A stretch of 64,000 nucleotides of DNA from CAZABC01 sp964483405. Its GTDB lineage: Bacteria; Chloroflexota; Limnocylindria; Limnocylindrales; CSP1-4. Of the stretch, positions 36,808-44,335 are shown in pieces (positions within the stretch are counted from its first letter, which is position 1; every line of letters begins with the position of its first letter). Below the pieces are notes generated by a model. That model had not been told where the DNA came from, ran no database searches, and saw only the letters and a list, made by a program, of their open reading frames with translations. The DNA lies in assembly GCA_964483405.1 (NCBI GenBank), contig CAZABC010000009.1:1-64000 (forward strand). Reading direction: 5' to 3'. A program made the translations under genes and the position numbers.

Positions 36808-38097
36808 CTACGTGAGCCCGACCTCGCCACCGGCCCCGACGACGTGCTCGTAGCGCCGCAGGCGCGAGAGCGGCAGGACGGCGATGCCGAGGAGGAGCAG
36901 CGTCAGGACGAGCATCCCGTCGATGCCCCGGAGGTCCGCCGCCACCCCGCCGAGGAGGCTGCCGGTGATCTGGCCGAGGGCGAGGAAGACCGAATAGAGG
37001 CCCATGATCGCGCCGCGGTCGTGCGGGAAGGCCTCGGTCACGTCGGCCAGGAGCCCGAGGGCCGCGGGGGTCGCCCCGGCGAGGACGAAGAGCCCGCCGA
37101 TCGCGACCCCGACGAGCGGCACGACGACGAGCGGGCCCCAGCCGTCGCTGTGGTTGAGGAGCATCCCGGCCCCGACGAGCGCGGCGCCGCCGATGATCCC
37201 GTAGCCGATGATCGTCGTCCGCCGGAAGCGCCGGAACCGGTCGCCCCAGTACCAGAGGCCGGCGAAGAAGACGAGCAGGGCGATGCCGAGGCCGACGCTG
37301 ACCTGTACCGGCGAGAAGCCGCCCATGAGGACCTGGTCGGCGAACGCCGGGTCCGACTCGCTCACGAGCTGGAAGATCGACTGACTCGTCCAGACGCCGA
37401 TCGCCGCGTTGATGGCGATCCAGGTCGGGGCGAGGAGCCAGACGTGCGAGCTCGCGACGATCTCGAGGTAGCGCCGCCAGCCCGCGTGCGGCGGGGCGAC
37501 GGCCTCCGCCTCGCCCGCTGGATCCGCGACGCCGAAGCGGTAGATGAGGAACGAGACGCCGTACAGGCCGGCGTTGACCAGGAACGCGTCCCGGCCGAAG
37601 CCCGGGATCGGCCCGGCGCCCTCGTAGAGGATGCCGGCCGCGACGAAGCCGAGGCCGAGGCCGGCGAGCGTGGCGCCCTCGAAGCGCGCCGAGGCGCGGC
37701 CGCGCAGCAGCTCGTCGCCGGCGGTGACGAGGGCGATGAAGCCGAGGATCGACGGGATCGAGGCCGCGGTCGACGCCCCCTCGAGGAAGCGGGTGAAGCC
37801 GAGGATGACGAGGTTCGTCGTCAGCCAGGTCATCACCACGGCGACGGCCCCGAAGAGCGGGCCGATCTGCATCACCCGGTGATGACCCCAGCGATCCGAC
37901 AGGAGCCCGAACGGCGGGGACAGGATGAGCTCGGCGGCGTAGAAGGTCGCGGCGAATGCCCCGACGACGACCGGGTCGACCGGGCCATCGGGCGGGGGGA
38001 GGTCGGCGAGGTAGTAGGCGAGGAGGGCGCCCGTGAGCCCGGTGCTGAAGCGGAGGGTGAACGTGCCGAAGAGGACGGCGACCAGCGACCGGCTCAC
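36808..38097 (-). CDS. MFS transporter
   Basis: 429 residues, 12 hydrophobic segments. LLSDRWGHHRVMQIG between TM2 and TM3 is the MFS loop motif, and GLLADVTEAFPHDRGAIMGLY resembles the region after TM8 in efflux-type members. Substrate unknown. GTG at 38095-38097 has TAGGCT (38105-38110) seven bases upstream, back to back with the promoter of the divergent gamma-glutamyltransferase gene. The long central loop (GVADPAGEAEAVAPPH) is typical of two six-helix halves. Confidence 0.85.
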   Translation of the reverse strand: MSRSLVAVLFGTFTLRFSTGLTGALLAYYLADLPPPDGPVDPVVVGAFAATFYAAELILSPPFGLLSDRWGHHRVMQIGPLFGAVAVVMTWLTTNLVILGFTRFLEGASTAASIPSILGFIALVTAGDELLRGRASARFEGATLAGLGLGFVAAGILYEGAGPIPGFGRDAFLVNAGLYGVSFLIYRFGVADPAGEAEAVAPPHAGWRRYLEIVASSHVWLLAPTWIAINAAIGVWTSQSIFQLVSESDPAFADQVLMGGFSPVQVSVGLGIALLVFFAGLWYWGDRFRRFRRTTIIGYGIIGGAALVGAGMLLNHSDGWGPLVVVPLVGVAIGGLFVLAGATPAALGLLADVTEAFPHDRGAIMGLYSVFLALGQITGSLLGGVAADLRGIDGMLVLTLLLLGIAVLPLSRLRRYEHVVGAGGEVGLT

Positions 38098-38104
38098 CGG
38101 GCGA

Positions 38105-38146
38105 AGCCTACCGGCCCGGCGGGCGCGCGACCCGGCGGCGTAGCAT
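38105..38146. promoter_or_regulatory. Divergent leaderless promoters (MFS / GGT)
   Basis: Minus-strand TAGGCT (38105-38110) stands seven bases before the MFS GTG; plus-strand TAGCAT (38141-38146) stands seven bases before the gamma-glutamyltransferase ATG. The two start codons are only 56 bases apart, so the promoters overlap back to back and no Shine-Dalgarno is present for either. Confidence 0.5.
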
Positions 38147-38153
38147 CGCGGCC

Positions 38154-39842
38154 ATGACCGACCGCGCCGCGTCGCCTCCCCTGCTCGTCCCCGCGCCGCT
38201 GGCCCGCGGCACCCGGGGCGCGGTCGTCGCCCCGCATCACCTCGCGACGCGGGCCGGGCTCGAGATCCTCGCCGCCGGCGGCTCGGCCGTCGACGCCGCG
38301 ATCGCGACGAACGCCGTCCTCGGGGTCGTGCTGCCGGGCAGCTGCGGGATCGGCGGCGACGCGTTCTGGCTCGTCTGGGACGCCGACGCGCGACGCCTCG
38401 AGGCGCTCAACGGCAGCGGTCGCGCTCCCGCTGCGTCGGACGCCGAGGCGCTCCGCCGAGCGGGTCACGAGACGATGCCGCGCCGCGGCCCGCACTCGGT
38501 GACGATCCCGGGGGCCGTCCGCTCGTGGGGCGACGCCCACGCCCGGTGGGGCCGCCTCTCGCGGTCGGCGGTCCTCGCCGACGCGATCGAGCTCGCCGCC
38601 GGCGGGTTCGCCGCCTCGGCGGCATTCGCCGCGTTCGTCGAGCGGACCGCCACGATCGTCGACGCGGCGCTCGGGGCGGAGGCCGGGTTCCGGCGGGTCT
38701 ACCGCCCGGCCGGCCGGCCCTGGGCGCCGGGCGAGCGGGTCCGCCTGCCGGCCCTCGCGGGGACGCTCGCCCGTCTCGCCGACGAGGGCTTCGACGCGTT
38801 CTATGACTCGGACCTCGGGGAGCGCCAGGCGGCGGCGCTCGCCGCGCTCGGGGGGTGCCACACCGCGGCGGACTTCCGCGACCACCGCTCGACCTGGGCC
38901 GCGCCGATCGTCGGGCGGTACCGCAAGGCCCGCGTCGCGACGCACCCGCCGAACAGCTGCGGCGCGGTCGGGCTCGAGATCCTCGCCATCCTCGAGCGGT
39001 TCGAGCCGCCGGCCCCGACGACGTACGGACCGGCCGGCTGGGCCGACCCGCGCTGGCCGCACCTCGGCATCGAGGCGTCGAAGCTCGCCCTCATCGACCG
39101 CGACCGCGAGCTCGGCGACCCCGAGGCGGTGGCCGTCGACCTCGACCGGCTCCTCGAACCGGACCGGATCGCCGCCCTCGCCGACGGGATCGACGCGGCC
39201 CGGGCCCGGCTCGATCCGCCGCCGGTGCGGACGCTCGTCGGCGGGACGATCTACCTCGCCGTCGTCGACGCCCGCGGGAACGCCGTCAGCCTGATCGAGA
39301 GCAACGCGGCCGGGTTCGGCTCCGGCATCGTCGACCCCGCGACCGGCATCCACTACCAGAGCCGTGGCGGCTCGTTCTCGCTCGAGGCGGGGCACCGCAA
39401 CGAGCTCCGGGGCGGCCGCCGGACCCTCCACTCGCTCCTCCCGGCGATGACCTTCCGGGGCGACCCGGCGGCCGGCGACGGGCCATGGGTCGTCCACGGG
39501 TCGATGGGGGGCGACATCCAGCCCCAGATCCTCGCCCAGGTCGTCTCGGCGCTCGTCGACGGTGGGGCGGACGTCGCGTCCGCGGTCGGCGCCCCGCGCT
39601 GGTCGGTCGAGCCGGCCGGGTACGAGGCGCCGCCGGTCGCCGTCGCGGTCGAGCCGCGCGCGCCCGATGCCGTCATCGATGGCCTCCGTGGCCGGGGCCA
39701 CGCCGTGACGCTCGGGCCGCCGTTCGACCCCGGGATGGGCCATGCCCACGCCATCGAGCTGGTCGACGGCGGACCCGCGGACGGTGGCTCGCTCGCCGCC
39801 GCGACCGACCCGCGGAGCGAGGGGTTGCCCGCCGTCCGCTGA
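38154..39842 (+). CDS. Gamma-glutamyltransferase family protein
   Basis: 562 residues, Ntn-hydrolase fold made as a proenzyme. N-terminal ATRAGLEILAAGGSAVDAAIA and SCGIGGDAFWLVWD match the large subunit. The expected self-cleavage and nucleophile Thr is at ~365 in VGGTIYLAVVDARGNAVSL, followed by SNAAGFGSGI, GSMGGDIQPQI and the C-terminal GHAH. No signal peptide is visible, so it is probably cytoplasmic, unlike glutathione-degrading GGTs; it may act as a hydrolase on gamma-glutamyl or similar amides. Monocistronic. Confidence 0.88.
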   Translation: MTDRAASPPLLVPAPLARGTRGAVVAPHHLATRAGLEILAAGGSAVDAAIATNAVLGVVLPGSCGIGGDAFWLVWDADARRLEALNGSGRAPAASDAEALRRAGHETMPRRGPHSVTIPGAVRSWGDAHARWGRLSRSAVLADAIELAAGGFAASAAFAAFVERTATIVDAALGAEAGFRRVYRPAGRPWAPGERVRLPALAGTLARLADEGFDAFYDSDLGERQAAALAALGGCHTAADFRDHRSTWAAPIVGRYRKARVATHPPNSCGAVGLEILAILERFEPPAPTTYGPAGWADPRWPHLGIEASKLALIDRDRELGDPEAVAVDLDRLLEPDRIAALADGIDAARARLDPPPVRTLVGGTIYLAVVDARGNAVSLIESNAAGFGSGIVDPATGIHYQSRGGSFSLEAGHRNELRGGRRTLHSLLPAMTFRGDPAAGDGPWVVHGSMGGDIQPQILAQVVSALVDGGADVASAVGAPRWSVEPAGYEAPPVAVAVEPRAPDAVIDGLRGRGHAVTLGPPFDPGMGHAHAIELVDGGPADGGSLAAATDPRSEGLPAVR

Positions 39843-39844
39843 CC

Positions 39845-39850
39845 TATACT
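39845..39850 (+). promoter_or_regulatory. -10 hexamer of the small Cys protein/azlCD unit
   Basis: TATACT lies ~80 bases upstream of the small gene at 39933, right after the stop codon of the gamma-glutamyltransferase gene. The gene has GGGGAGGA just before its ATG, a conventional leadered arrangement. Confidence 0.45.
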
Positions 39851-39932
39851 CCGGGCTGGCCGGTGGCAGCCCGCGCTCACACGTTCGCCGTCACCGGCCA
39901 TCGAGCCCCCACCGCCATCGCGGGGAGGACCC

Positions 39933-40205
39933 ATGACCTCGAACGTCGGCCAGAACTACCCGTACTCGAGCGAGACCGAGGCCGACCGGGCCGCGGCGAT
40001 CGCGGCCCTCCTCACCACCCGCGAGGACCTCGCCGGCAAGCTCGCGGCCGAGGCGACCCCGCTCGATGCGAACGACCGCTGGTGGGTCTGGAAGTGCCCG
40101 ACGGCCGGCTGCCCGGGGCTCCTCCACGCCGCGGGCTACGCGGCCGAGAAGCACGCCGTCTACGTCGTCTGCGACGGCAGCTGCGCGAAGACGTTCCTGC
40201 GCTGA
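39933..40205 (+). CDS. Small Cys-rich (zinc-ribbon-like) protein
   Basis: 90 residues. Four Cys are arranged as two pairs: KCPTAGC (~54 and 59) and VCDGSC (~80 and 84), consistent with a small zinc ribbon. The N-terminal half (SSETEADRAAAIAALLTTRED) is helical and carries no known motif. Good ribosome-binding site. Followed 13 bases later by azlC, so probably co-transcribed, but no functional link is evident. Confidence 0.65.
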   Translation: MTSNVGQNYPYSSETEADRAAAIAALLTTREDLAGKLAAEATPLDANDRWWVWKCPTAGCPGLLHAAGYAAEKHAVYVVCDGSCAKTFLR

Positions 40206-40218
40206 CGCCCCGCCGCCG

Positions 40219-41070
40219 ATGACCGTCGAGGCCAGCCGGAGGCGGCTCATCGCCGACGGGCTCGGCATCGTCGTCACGGCGATCGGGTTCGGTGTCGTCT
40301 ACGGCCTCTCGGCCCGTGAGGCCGGCCTGTCGTTCCTCGAGACCGCCGCGATGAGCTCGATCGTGTTCGCCGGTGCCGCCCAGTTCGCGGCGATCGGCGC
40401 GCTGACCCAGGGCGTCGGCTGGCCGGCGATCGTCCTGTTGACCGCGTTCCTCAACGCCCGCCACCTGCTCTACTCGGCGGCCGTCGCGCCCTGGTTCAGC
40501 GGGACGCCGCGGTCGCTCCGGGCGATCGTCGCCCACCTCCTGACCGACGAGGCGTTCGCCCTCTCGATCGCCCACTTCCGGCGGATCGGCGGGGTCGACC
40601 TGCCCGGCTACTGGTACGCCGCGATCGTCGTGACGTTCATCCCGTGGAACCTCTCGACGGCCGCCGGCCACCTCCTCGGCGGCGCCGTCTCGGATCCGAG
40701 CGCCCTGGGCATCGACGTCATCTTCCCGGCGGCGATGACCGGCCTCGCCCTCGGGCTCGCGACGGGGCGCCGCGAGGTCGTCGCCGCCGGCGCCGGGGCG
40801 GCGATCGCGGTCGTCGTCTCGCTCGCCTGGGATCCGTCGGGCGGCGTCGTCGTCGGCGGTCTCCTGGGGCCGCTCGTCGGCCTGCTCGTCCCCGGCCGCG
40901 ACGAGCTGCCGGTCTCGCCGGTCCCGCTCGGCGCGCCGTGGGCCGACGCGGAGGCCGAGATGCGGGCCGGCGACGGGTCGGGGCGCGGCGCCGAGGCAGG
41001 GACCGGCGTCGGGGCTCCGCCGGTCGAGGCGGACCCGGGCCGCGACCCGGACATCGGGGTCGCGCCATGA
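40219..41070 (+). CDS. azlC: AzlC family branched-chain amino-acid exporter, large subunit
   Basis: 283 residues, about seven hydrophobic segments. AzlC features: GFGVVYGLSAREAGLSFLE, SSIVFAGAAQFAAIGAL, FLNARHLLYSAAVAPWF and HLLTDEAFALSIAH. With AzlD it exports branched-chain amino acids (LIV-E family). The last ~50 residues are an unusual acidic Pro/Gly/Ala tail. AzlD follows after 10 bases. Confidence 0.9.
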   Translation: MTVEASRRRLIADGLGIVVTAIGFGVVYGLSAREAGLSFLETAAMSSIVFAGAAQFAAIGALTQGVGWPAIVLLTAFLNARHLLYSAAVAPWFSGTPRSLRAIVAHLLTDEAFALSIAHFRRIGGVDLPGYWYAAIVVTFIPWNLSTAAGHLLGGAVSDPSALGIDVIFPAAMTGLALGLATGRREVVAAGAGAAIAVVVSLAWDPSGGVVVGGLLGPLVGLLVPGRDELPVSPVPLGAPWADAEAEMRAGDGSGRGAEAGTGVGAPPVEADPGRDPDIGVAP

Positions 41071-41080
41071 GGTCGCCCCG

Positions 41081-41413
41081 ATGAACGCCGACCTCGTCGT
41101 CCTCGCCGTGCTCATGGGAGCCGCGACCTACCCCTCCCGGGCCGTCCCGCTCCTCGCGCCCGGGATCGAGCGGCTGCCGCCGCGGGTCCTCGCCTACCTC
41201 CGCCTCGTCGGCCCGGCCGTCCTGGCGGCGCTGGCCGCGGTGAACACGATGGTCGCGACCGGACCCGACGGCCGATCGACGCTCCACGTCGGCATCGAGT
41301 GGCTGGCGGTCCTCGCCTGTCTCGTCGTCGTCCGCCTGGCCCACAACCTCTTCTCCGGGCTCGTCGTCGCGGTGGTCATCGTCGCCGGGGCTCGCGCGCT
41401 CGGCTGGGCCTGA
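41081..41413 (+). CDS. azlD: AzlD family exporter subunit
   Basis: 110 residues with four hydrophobic segments. Opens MNADLVVLAVLMGAATYPSR, matching AzlD, with YPSRAVPLLAPG and LVVVRLAHNLFSGLVVAVV near the end. Small partner of AzlC in branched-chain amino-acid export. Confidence 0.9.
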   Translation: MNADLVVLAVLMGAATYPSRAVPLLAPGIERLPPRVLAYLRLVGPAVLAALAAVNTMVATGPDGRSTLHVGIEWLAVLACLVVVRLAHNLFSGLVVAVVIVAGARALGWA

Positions 41414-41452
41414 GTCGGCCGGATCCGGGGCCGCTCCTCCGGCGGCGGGGCA

Positions 41453-42613
41453 CTATGCCGTCGGGGGCGTGACGCCGGGCCCACGATCCAGCAGGGCGGC
41501 GAGGTTGGCCGCCCAGAGCATCGCCTCGTCGGCCACGAAGAGGCCGCCCCGGCCGCGGTAGGGTCGCAGGCGGTCGACCGTCGTCGCCCGCCCGTCGAAC
41601 ACCTCCCACAGCGTGCCGTCGGTCTCGATCCGGCGACGGAAGTCGTCGGCGATCGCGCTCGCCGCGGTCGCGTCCACCCGCCCGAGCAGCTCGAGATACC
41701 AGGCGCCGAGCGAGGTCCAGATCGCCGTCCCCTGGTAGTCGGGGACGAGCCGCGCCTGGAGCGGGTCCTCGTCGGGCGAGCGGCGGCGGGCGTAGCGGAG
41801 CGGCAGCGGGTCGGCGAGGCCGGCGTCGCGGGCGGCCCGGAGCGCCGGGGCCAGCCCGAGCTCGTCGGGCACGACCCCGAAGACGAACGGGACGACCATC
41901 GCATCGCCGGTGACCTCGTCACCGTCGGACCGATCGACGAAGTGGTCGCCGCGCCAGAACCCCGCCACGAACCGATCGTGCGCTCCCGCCGGGACCGGGC
42001 TCGGGAACCAGCCGGTGGCCCGGAGGATGTCGTCGAGGACGAGGACCATCGCGTTGGCGTAGGCGCTCGAGCGGACCCGGACCGTGTCGCGGTGGGTCGA
42101 GAAGGCGCGGTCGTCGCGGACGAGACCGGACGCTGGATCGAGCACGGTCCGGGCGTAGCGCTCGACCTCGAAGCGGAGCCATCCGCCGTGGCGGAGGACG
42201 AGATCCTCGGCCGCGGCCTCGCGGAGCGACCAGAGGAGCATCGGCAGCGAGTCGACCCCGAACGTCCAGACGTCGCGCGGCCGGCGGCCCGGGAAGATCG
42301 TCGTCGTCACGCGCCGAGCGGGCGCCCAGGCCTCGAGCGCCCAGGCGAGGCTCGCCCGGACCCGCTCGCGCCCGCCGAGCGAGACGAGCGCCCGCGACGA
42401 GAACCCGAGGTCGCGCGTCCACAGCTGGCGGAAGTGGCCGCCCGAGGCGGCGAGGTAGGCGCCGGTCCAGCAGGCGTCGACGGCGGCCCGGCAGATCGCC
42501 GCGGCGTCGCCGTCGGCCCGCCGATGGCCGCGCGAACGGCGGGCGAGGATGCGCGCGCCCGACGACAGGTAGGCCGGCCAGATCGCCGGGTCCAGCTGCG
42601 CCCGCCAGGTCAT
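41453..42613 (-). CDS. Putative (alpha/alpha)6-barrel glycosidase-like protein
   Basis: 386 residues, soluble. Aromatic, Arg/Asp-rich motifs typical of six-hairpin glycosidase folds: HFRQLWTRDLGFSSRALVSLG, TTTIFPGRRPRDVWTFGVDSL, THRDTVRVRSSAYANAMVLV and DYQGTAIWTSLGAWYLELL. Candidate acids are Asp in WTRD and in YQG context, but I cannot assign the catalytic pair. No signal peptide. Could act on storage or compatible-solute sugars. Start ATG at 42611-42613; frameshifted ridA-like gene ends 4 bases upstream. Confidence 0.6.
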   Translation of the reverse strand: MTWRAQLDPAIWPAYLSSGARILARRSRGHRRADGDAAAICRAAVDACWTGAYLAASGGHFRQLWTRDLGFSSRALVSLGGRERVRASLAWALEAWAPARRVTTTIFPGRRPRDVWTFGVDSLPMLLWSLREAAAEDLVLRHGGWLRFEVERYARTVLDPASGLVRDDRAFSTHRDTVRVRSSAYANAMVLVLDDILRATGWFPSPVPAGAHDRFVAGFWRGDHFVDRSDGDEVTGDAMVVPFVFGVVPDELGLAPALRAARDAGLADPLPLRYARRRSPDEDPLQARLVPDYQGTAIWTSLGAWYLELLGRVDATAASAIADDFRRRIETDGTLWEVFDGRATTVDRLRPYRGRGGLFVADEAMLWAANLAALLDRGPGVTPPTA

Positions 42614-42617
42614 CAGG

Positions 42618-43006
42618 TCAGCCCCTCCGGGCGACGGCCTCGATCTCGACGAGCAGGGTCGGATCGATGAGCCGGGCGACCTCGACCATCGTCGCCGCCG
42701 GCCGGATGTGCCCGAAGACACGGCCGTGGACGGCGAGGATCGGCTCGGCCGCCGCGTCCATGTCGGTCACGTAGATGCGGGTCACGACGATGTCGCCGAG
42801 CGCGAAGCCGACCTGGGAGAGCGCCCCCTCGATCGTCTCGAGGGCGCCGCGGGCAGGGCGGCCACGTCGCCGGGGTGCCGGGCGTGCCCGTCCGGGCCGG
42901 CGTCGGTCGTCCCGGCGACCCAGCAGGTGTCGCCGACGACGATCGCCCGGCTGTAGCCGCCACGGCCCTCCCAGTGACCGCCGGTCGAGACGACGCGACG
43001 GGTCAT
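42618..43006 (-). pseudogene. RidA/YjgF family gene with frameshift
   Basis: The first ~50 codons (MTRRVVSTGGHWEGRGGYSR, VAGTTDAGPDGHA) and the last ~80 codons (ALETIEGALSQVGFALGDI, VVTRIYVTDMDA, IRPAATMVEVARLIDP, VEIEAVARRG) are classic RidA (enamine/imine deaminase), but they lie in different frames. A single missing base near 42852-42860 would restore one ~129-residue protein of normal length. All other positions look intact, so this is either an assembly error or a very recent mutation. Start overlaps the M20 peptidase stop as ATGA. Confidence 0.8.
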
Positions 43007-44259
43007 CGGCGCGGCCCCGAGGTCGTCGTCCGCCAGCCGGCGACGACCGGGTCCCGGGCGATGGCGACGAGGAGGGCCGCGAGGAGCGTCGTCCGGGGGA
43101 CGATCGAGGCGACCTCGAGATACTCGAGCGGCGAGTGGTCGTTGCCGCCGATCGGCCCGAGGCCGTCGAGCGTCGGGACGCCCATCCCGGCGGTCGTGTT
43201 CGCGTCCGACGCCCCGCCGGTCGCCGCATCGCGGAGGTCGAACTCGAGCCGTCCGGCCAGGGCGGTCGCGAGGTCGACGAGCCGGCCCGACCGCTCCAGC
43301 TTCTCCATCGGCCAGTGTCGACCGGTCTCGGCGACGTCGATCGTGACATCGGGCACGGCCGGTGCCGCGGCGAGCTCCCGGATCGCCGCCTCGACCGCCT
43401 CGAGCGACGCCCGGCTCGTCGCCCGGACGTCGACCTCGAGCGTCGCCCCCGCGGCGACGACGTTCGGCCGCGTCCCGCCCGAGACGACCCCGACGTTGAC
43501 CGTCGTGCCCGGCCAGCGGCCGTTGAGGGCGTGGAGGGCAATGGTCAGGTGGGCCGCCGCGAGCGTCGCGCTGCGACCCTTCTCCGGCTCGACCCCGGCG
43601 TGGGCCGCCCGGCCGGTCACGGTGAGGACCAGCCCGATGTTGCCCTTCCGGGCGCTGACGATGTCGCCGTTCGCCCGGGCGCACTCGAGGACGAGGCAGA
43701 CGTCGGCGTCGGCGGCAAGGTCGCGGATGACCGGGGTCGATACCGGCGAGCCGATCTCCTCGTCGGGGTTGGCGACGAAGGTCAGCCGGGCGAACGGCAG
43801 GCGCGCGCCGCCGCCCTCCCCCGCCCCGGCGCCGGTCCGGACGGCGCGCAGCGCGTACAGCCCGGCGAGCAGGCCCGACTTCATGTCGGTGACGCCCGGG
43901 CCGTGGGCGATGCCGTCCTCGACCCGGAACGGGCGCTCCGCGGCCGTGCCCGGGTCGAACACCGTATCGAGGTGGCCGATGACGAGGACCCGCGGACCGG
44001 CCGGGTCGCCGTCGATCGTCCCGACGACGGTGTCGCCGAGCTCGGCGTCGGGATGGACGACGACCGTCGCCCCGAGGTGCTCCAAGAAGGCAGCGGTCCA
44101 GCGGCCGACCTCGTCCACACCGGCCTTGGTGTAGCTCCCGCAATCGATGTTGACGAGCGTCTCGAGGTCGCGGAGGAAGGCCGGCTCGTCGGCGGCGACC
44201 GCGGCGCCGAGGCCGGCGAGGTCGCGGTCGGAGAGGAGCCGTGCGGTCGGATCTTCCAT
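43003..44259 (-). CDS. M20 family metallopeptidase (CPG2-like)
   Basis: 418 residues. Zinc-ligand motifs of the carboxypeptidase G2/ArgE family are all there: VIGHLDTVFDPG, GVTDMKSGLLAG, NPDEEIGSPVS (catalytic and ligand Glu), the lid domain between, and GGNDHSPLEYLEV for the last His. Family members cleave C-terminal Glu or other small peptides and acyl-amino acids. No signal peptide. It diverges from the CphA-like ligase gene with only 76 bases between; a role in hydrolysing cyanophycin-derived dipeptides is possible but unproven. TAGACT (44266-44271) sits six bases before the ATG. Confidence 0.88.
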   Translation of the reverse strand: MEDPTARLLSDRDLAGLGAAVAADEPAFLRDLETLVNIDCGSYTKAGVDEVGRWTAAFLEHLGATVVVHPDAELGDTVVGTIDGDPAGPRVLVIGHLDTVFDPGTAAERPFRVEDGIAHGPGVTDMKSGLLAGLYALRAVRTGAGAGEGGGARLPFARLTFVANPDEEIGSPVSTPVIRDLAADADVCLVLECARANGDIVSARKGNIGLVLTVTGRAAHAGVEPEKGRSATLAAAHLTIALHALNGRWPGTTVNVGVVSGGTRPNVVAAGATLEVDVRATSRASLEAVEAAIRELAAAPAVPDVTIDVAETGRHWPMEKLERSGRLVDLATALAGRLEFDLRDAATGGASDANTTAGMGVPTLDGLGPIGGNDHSPLEYLEVASIVPRTTLLAALLVAIARDPVVAGWRTTTSGPRR

Positions 44260-44265
44260 GGGTCG

Positions 44266-44326
44266 AGTCTACGAGCCACGCGCCTCGCGTGCGACCCCGC
44301 GGGCGGGCGTCGGCGACGGCTATCCT
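44266..44326. promoter_or_regulatory. Divergent leaderless promoters (M20 peptidase / CphA-like ligase)
   Basis: Minus-strand TAGACT (44266-44271) lies six bases before the peptidase ATG; plus-strand TATCCT (44321-44326) lies nine bases before the ligase GTG. Start codons are 76 bases apart. Shared control of the two genes is plausible from the geometry. Confidence 0.5.
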
Positions 44327-44335
44327 TCGACGACC

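Noticed and set aside
43003..44259. M20 gene named as an isoaspartyl dipeptidase
   Set aside because: Motifs fit CPG2-type peptidases; a cyanophycin role is only inferred from position.
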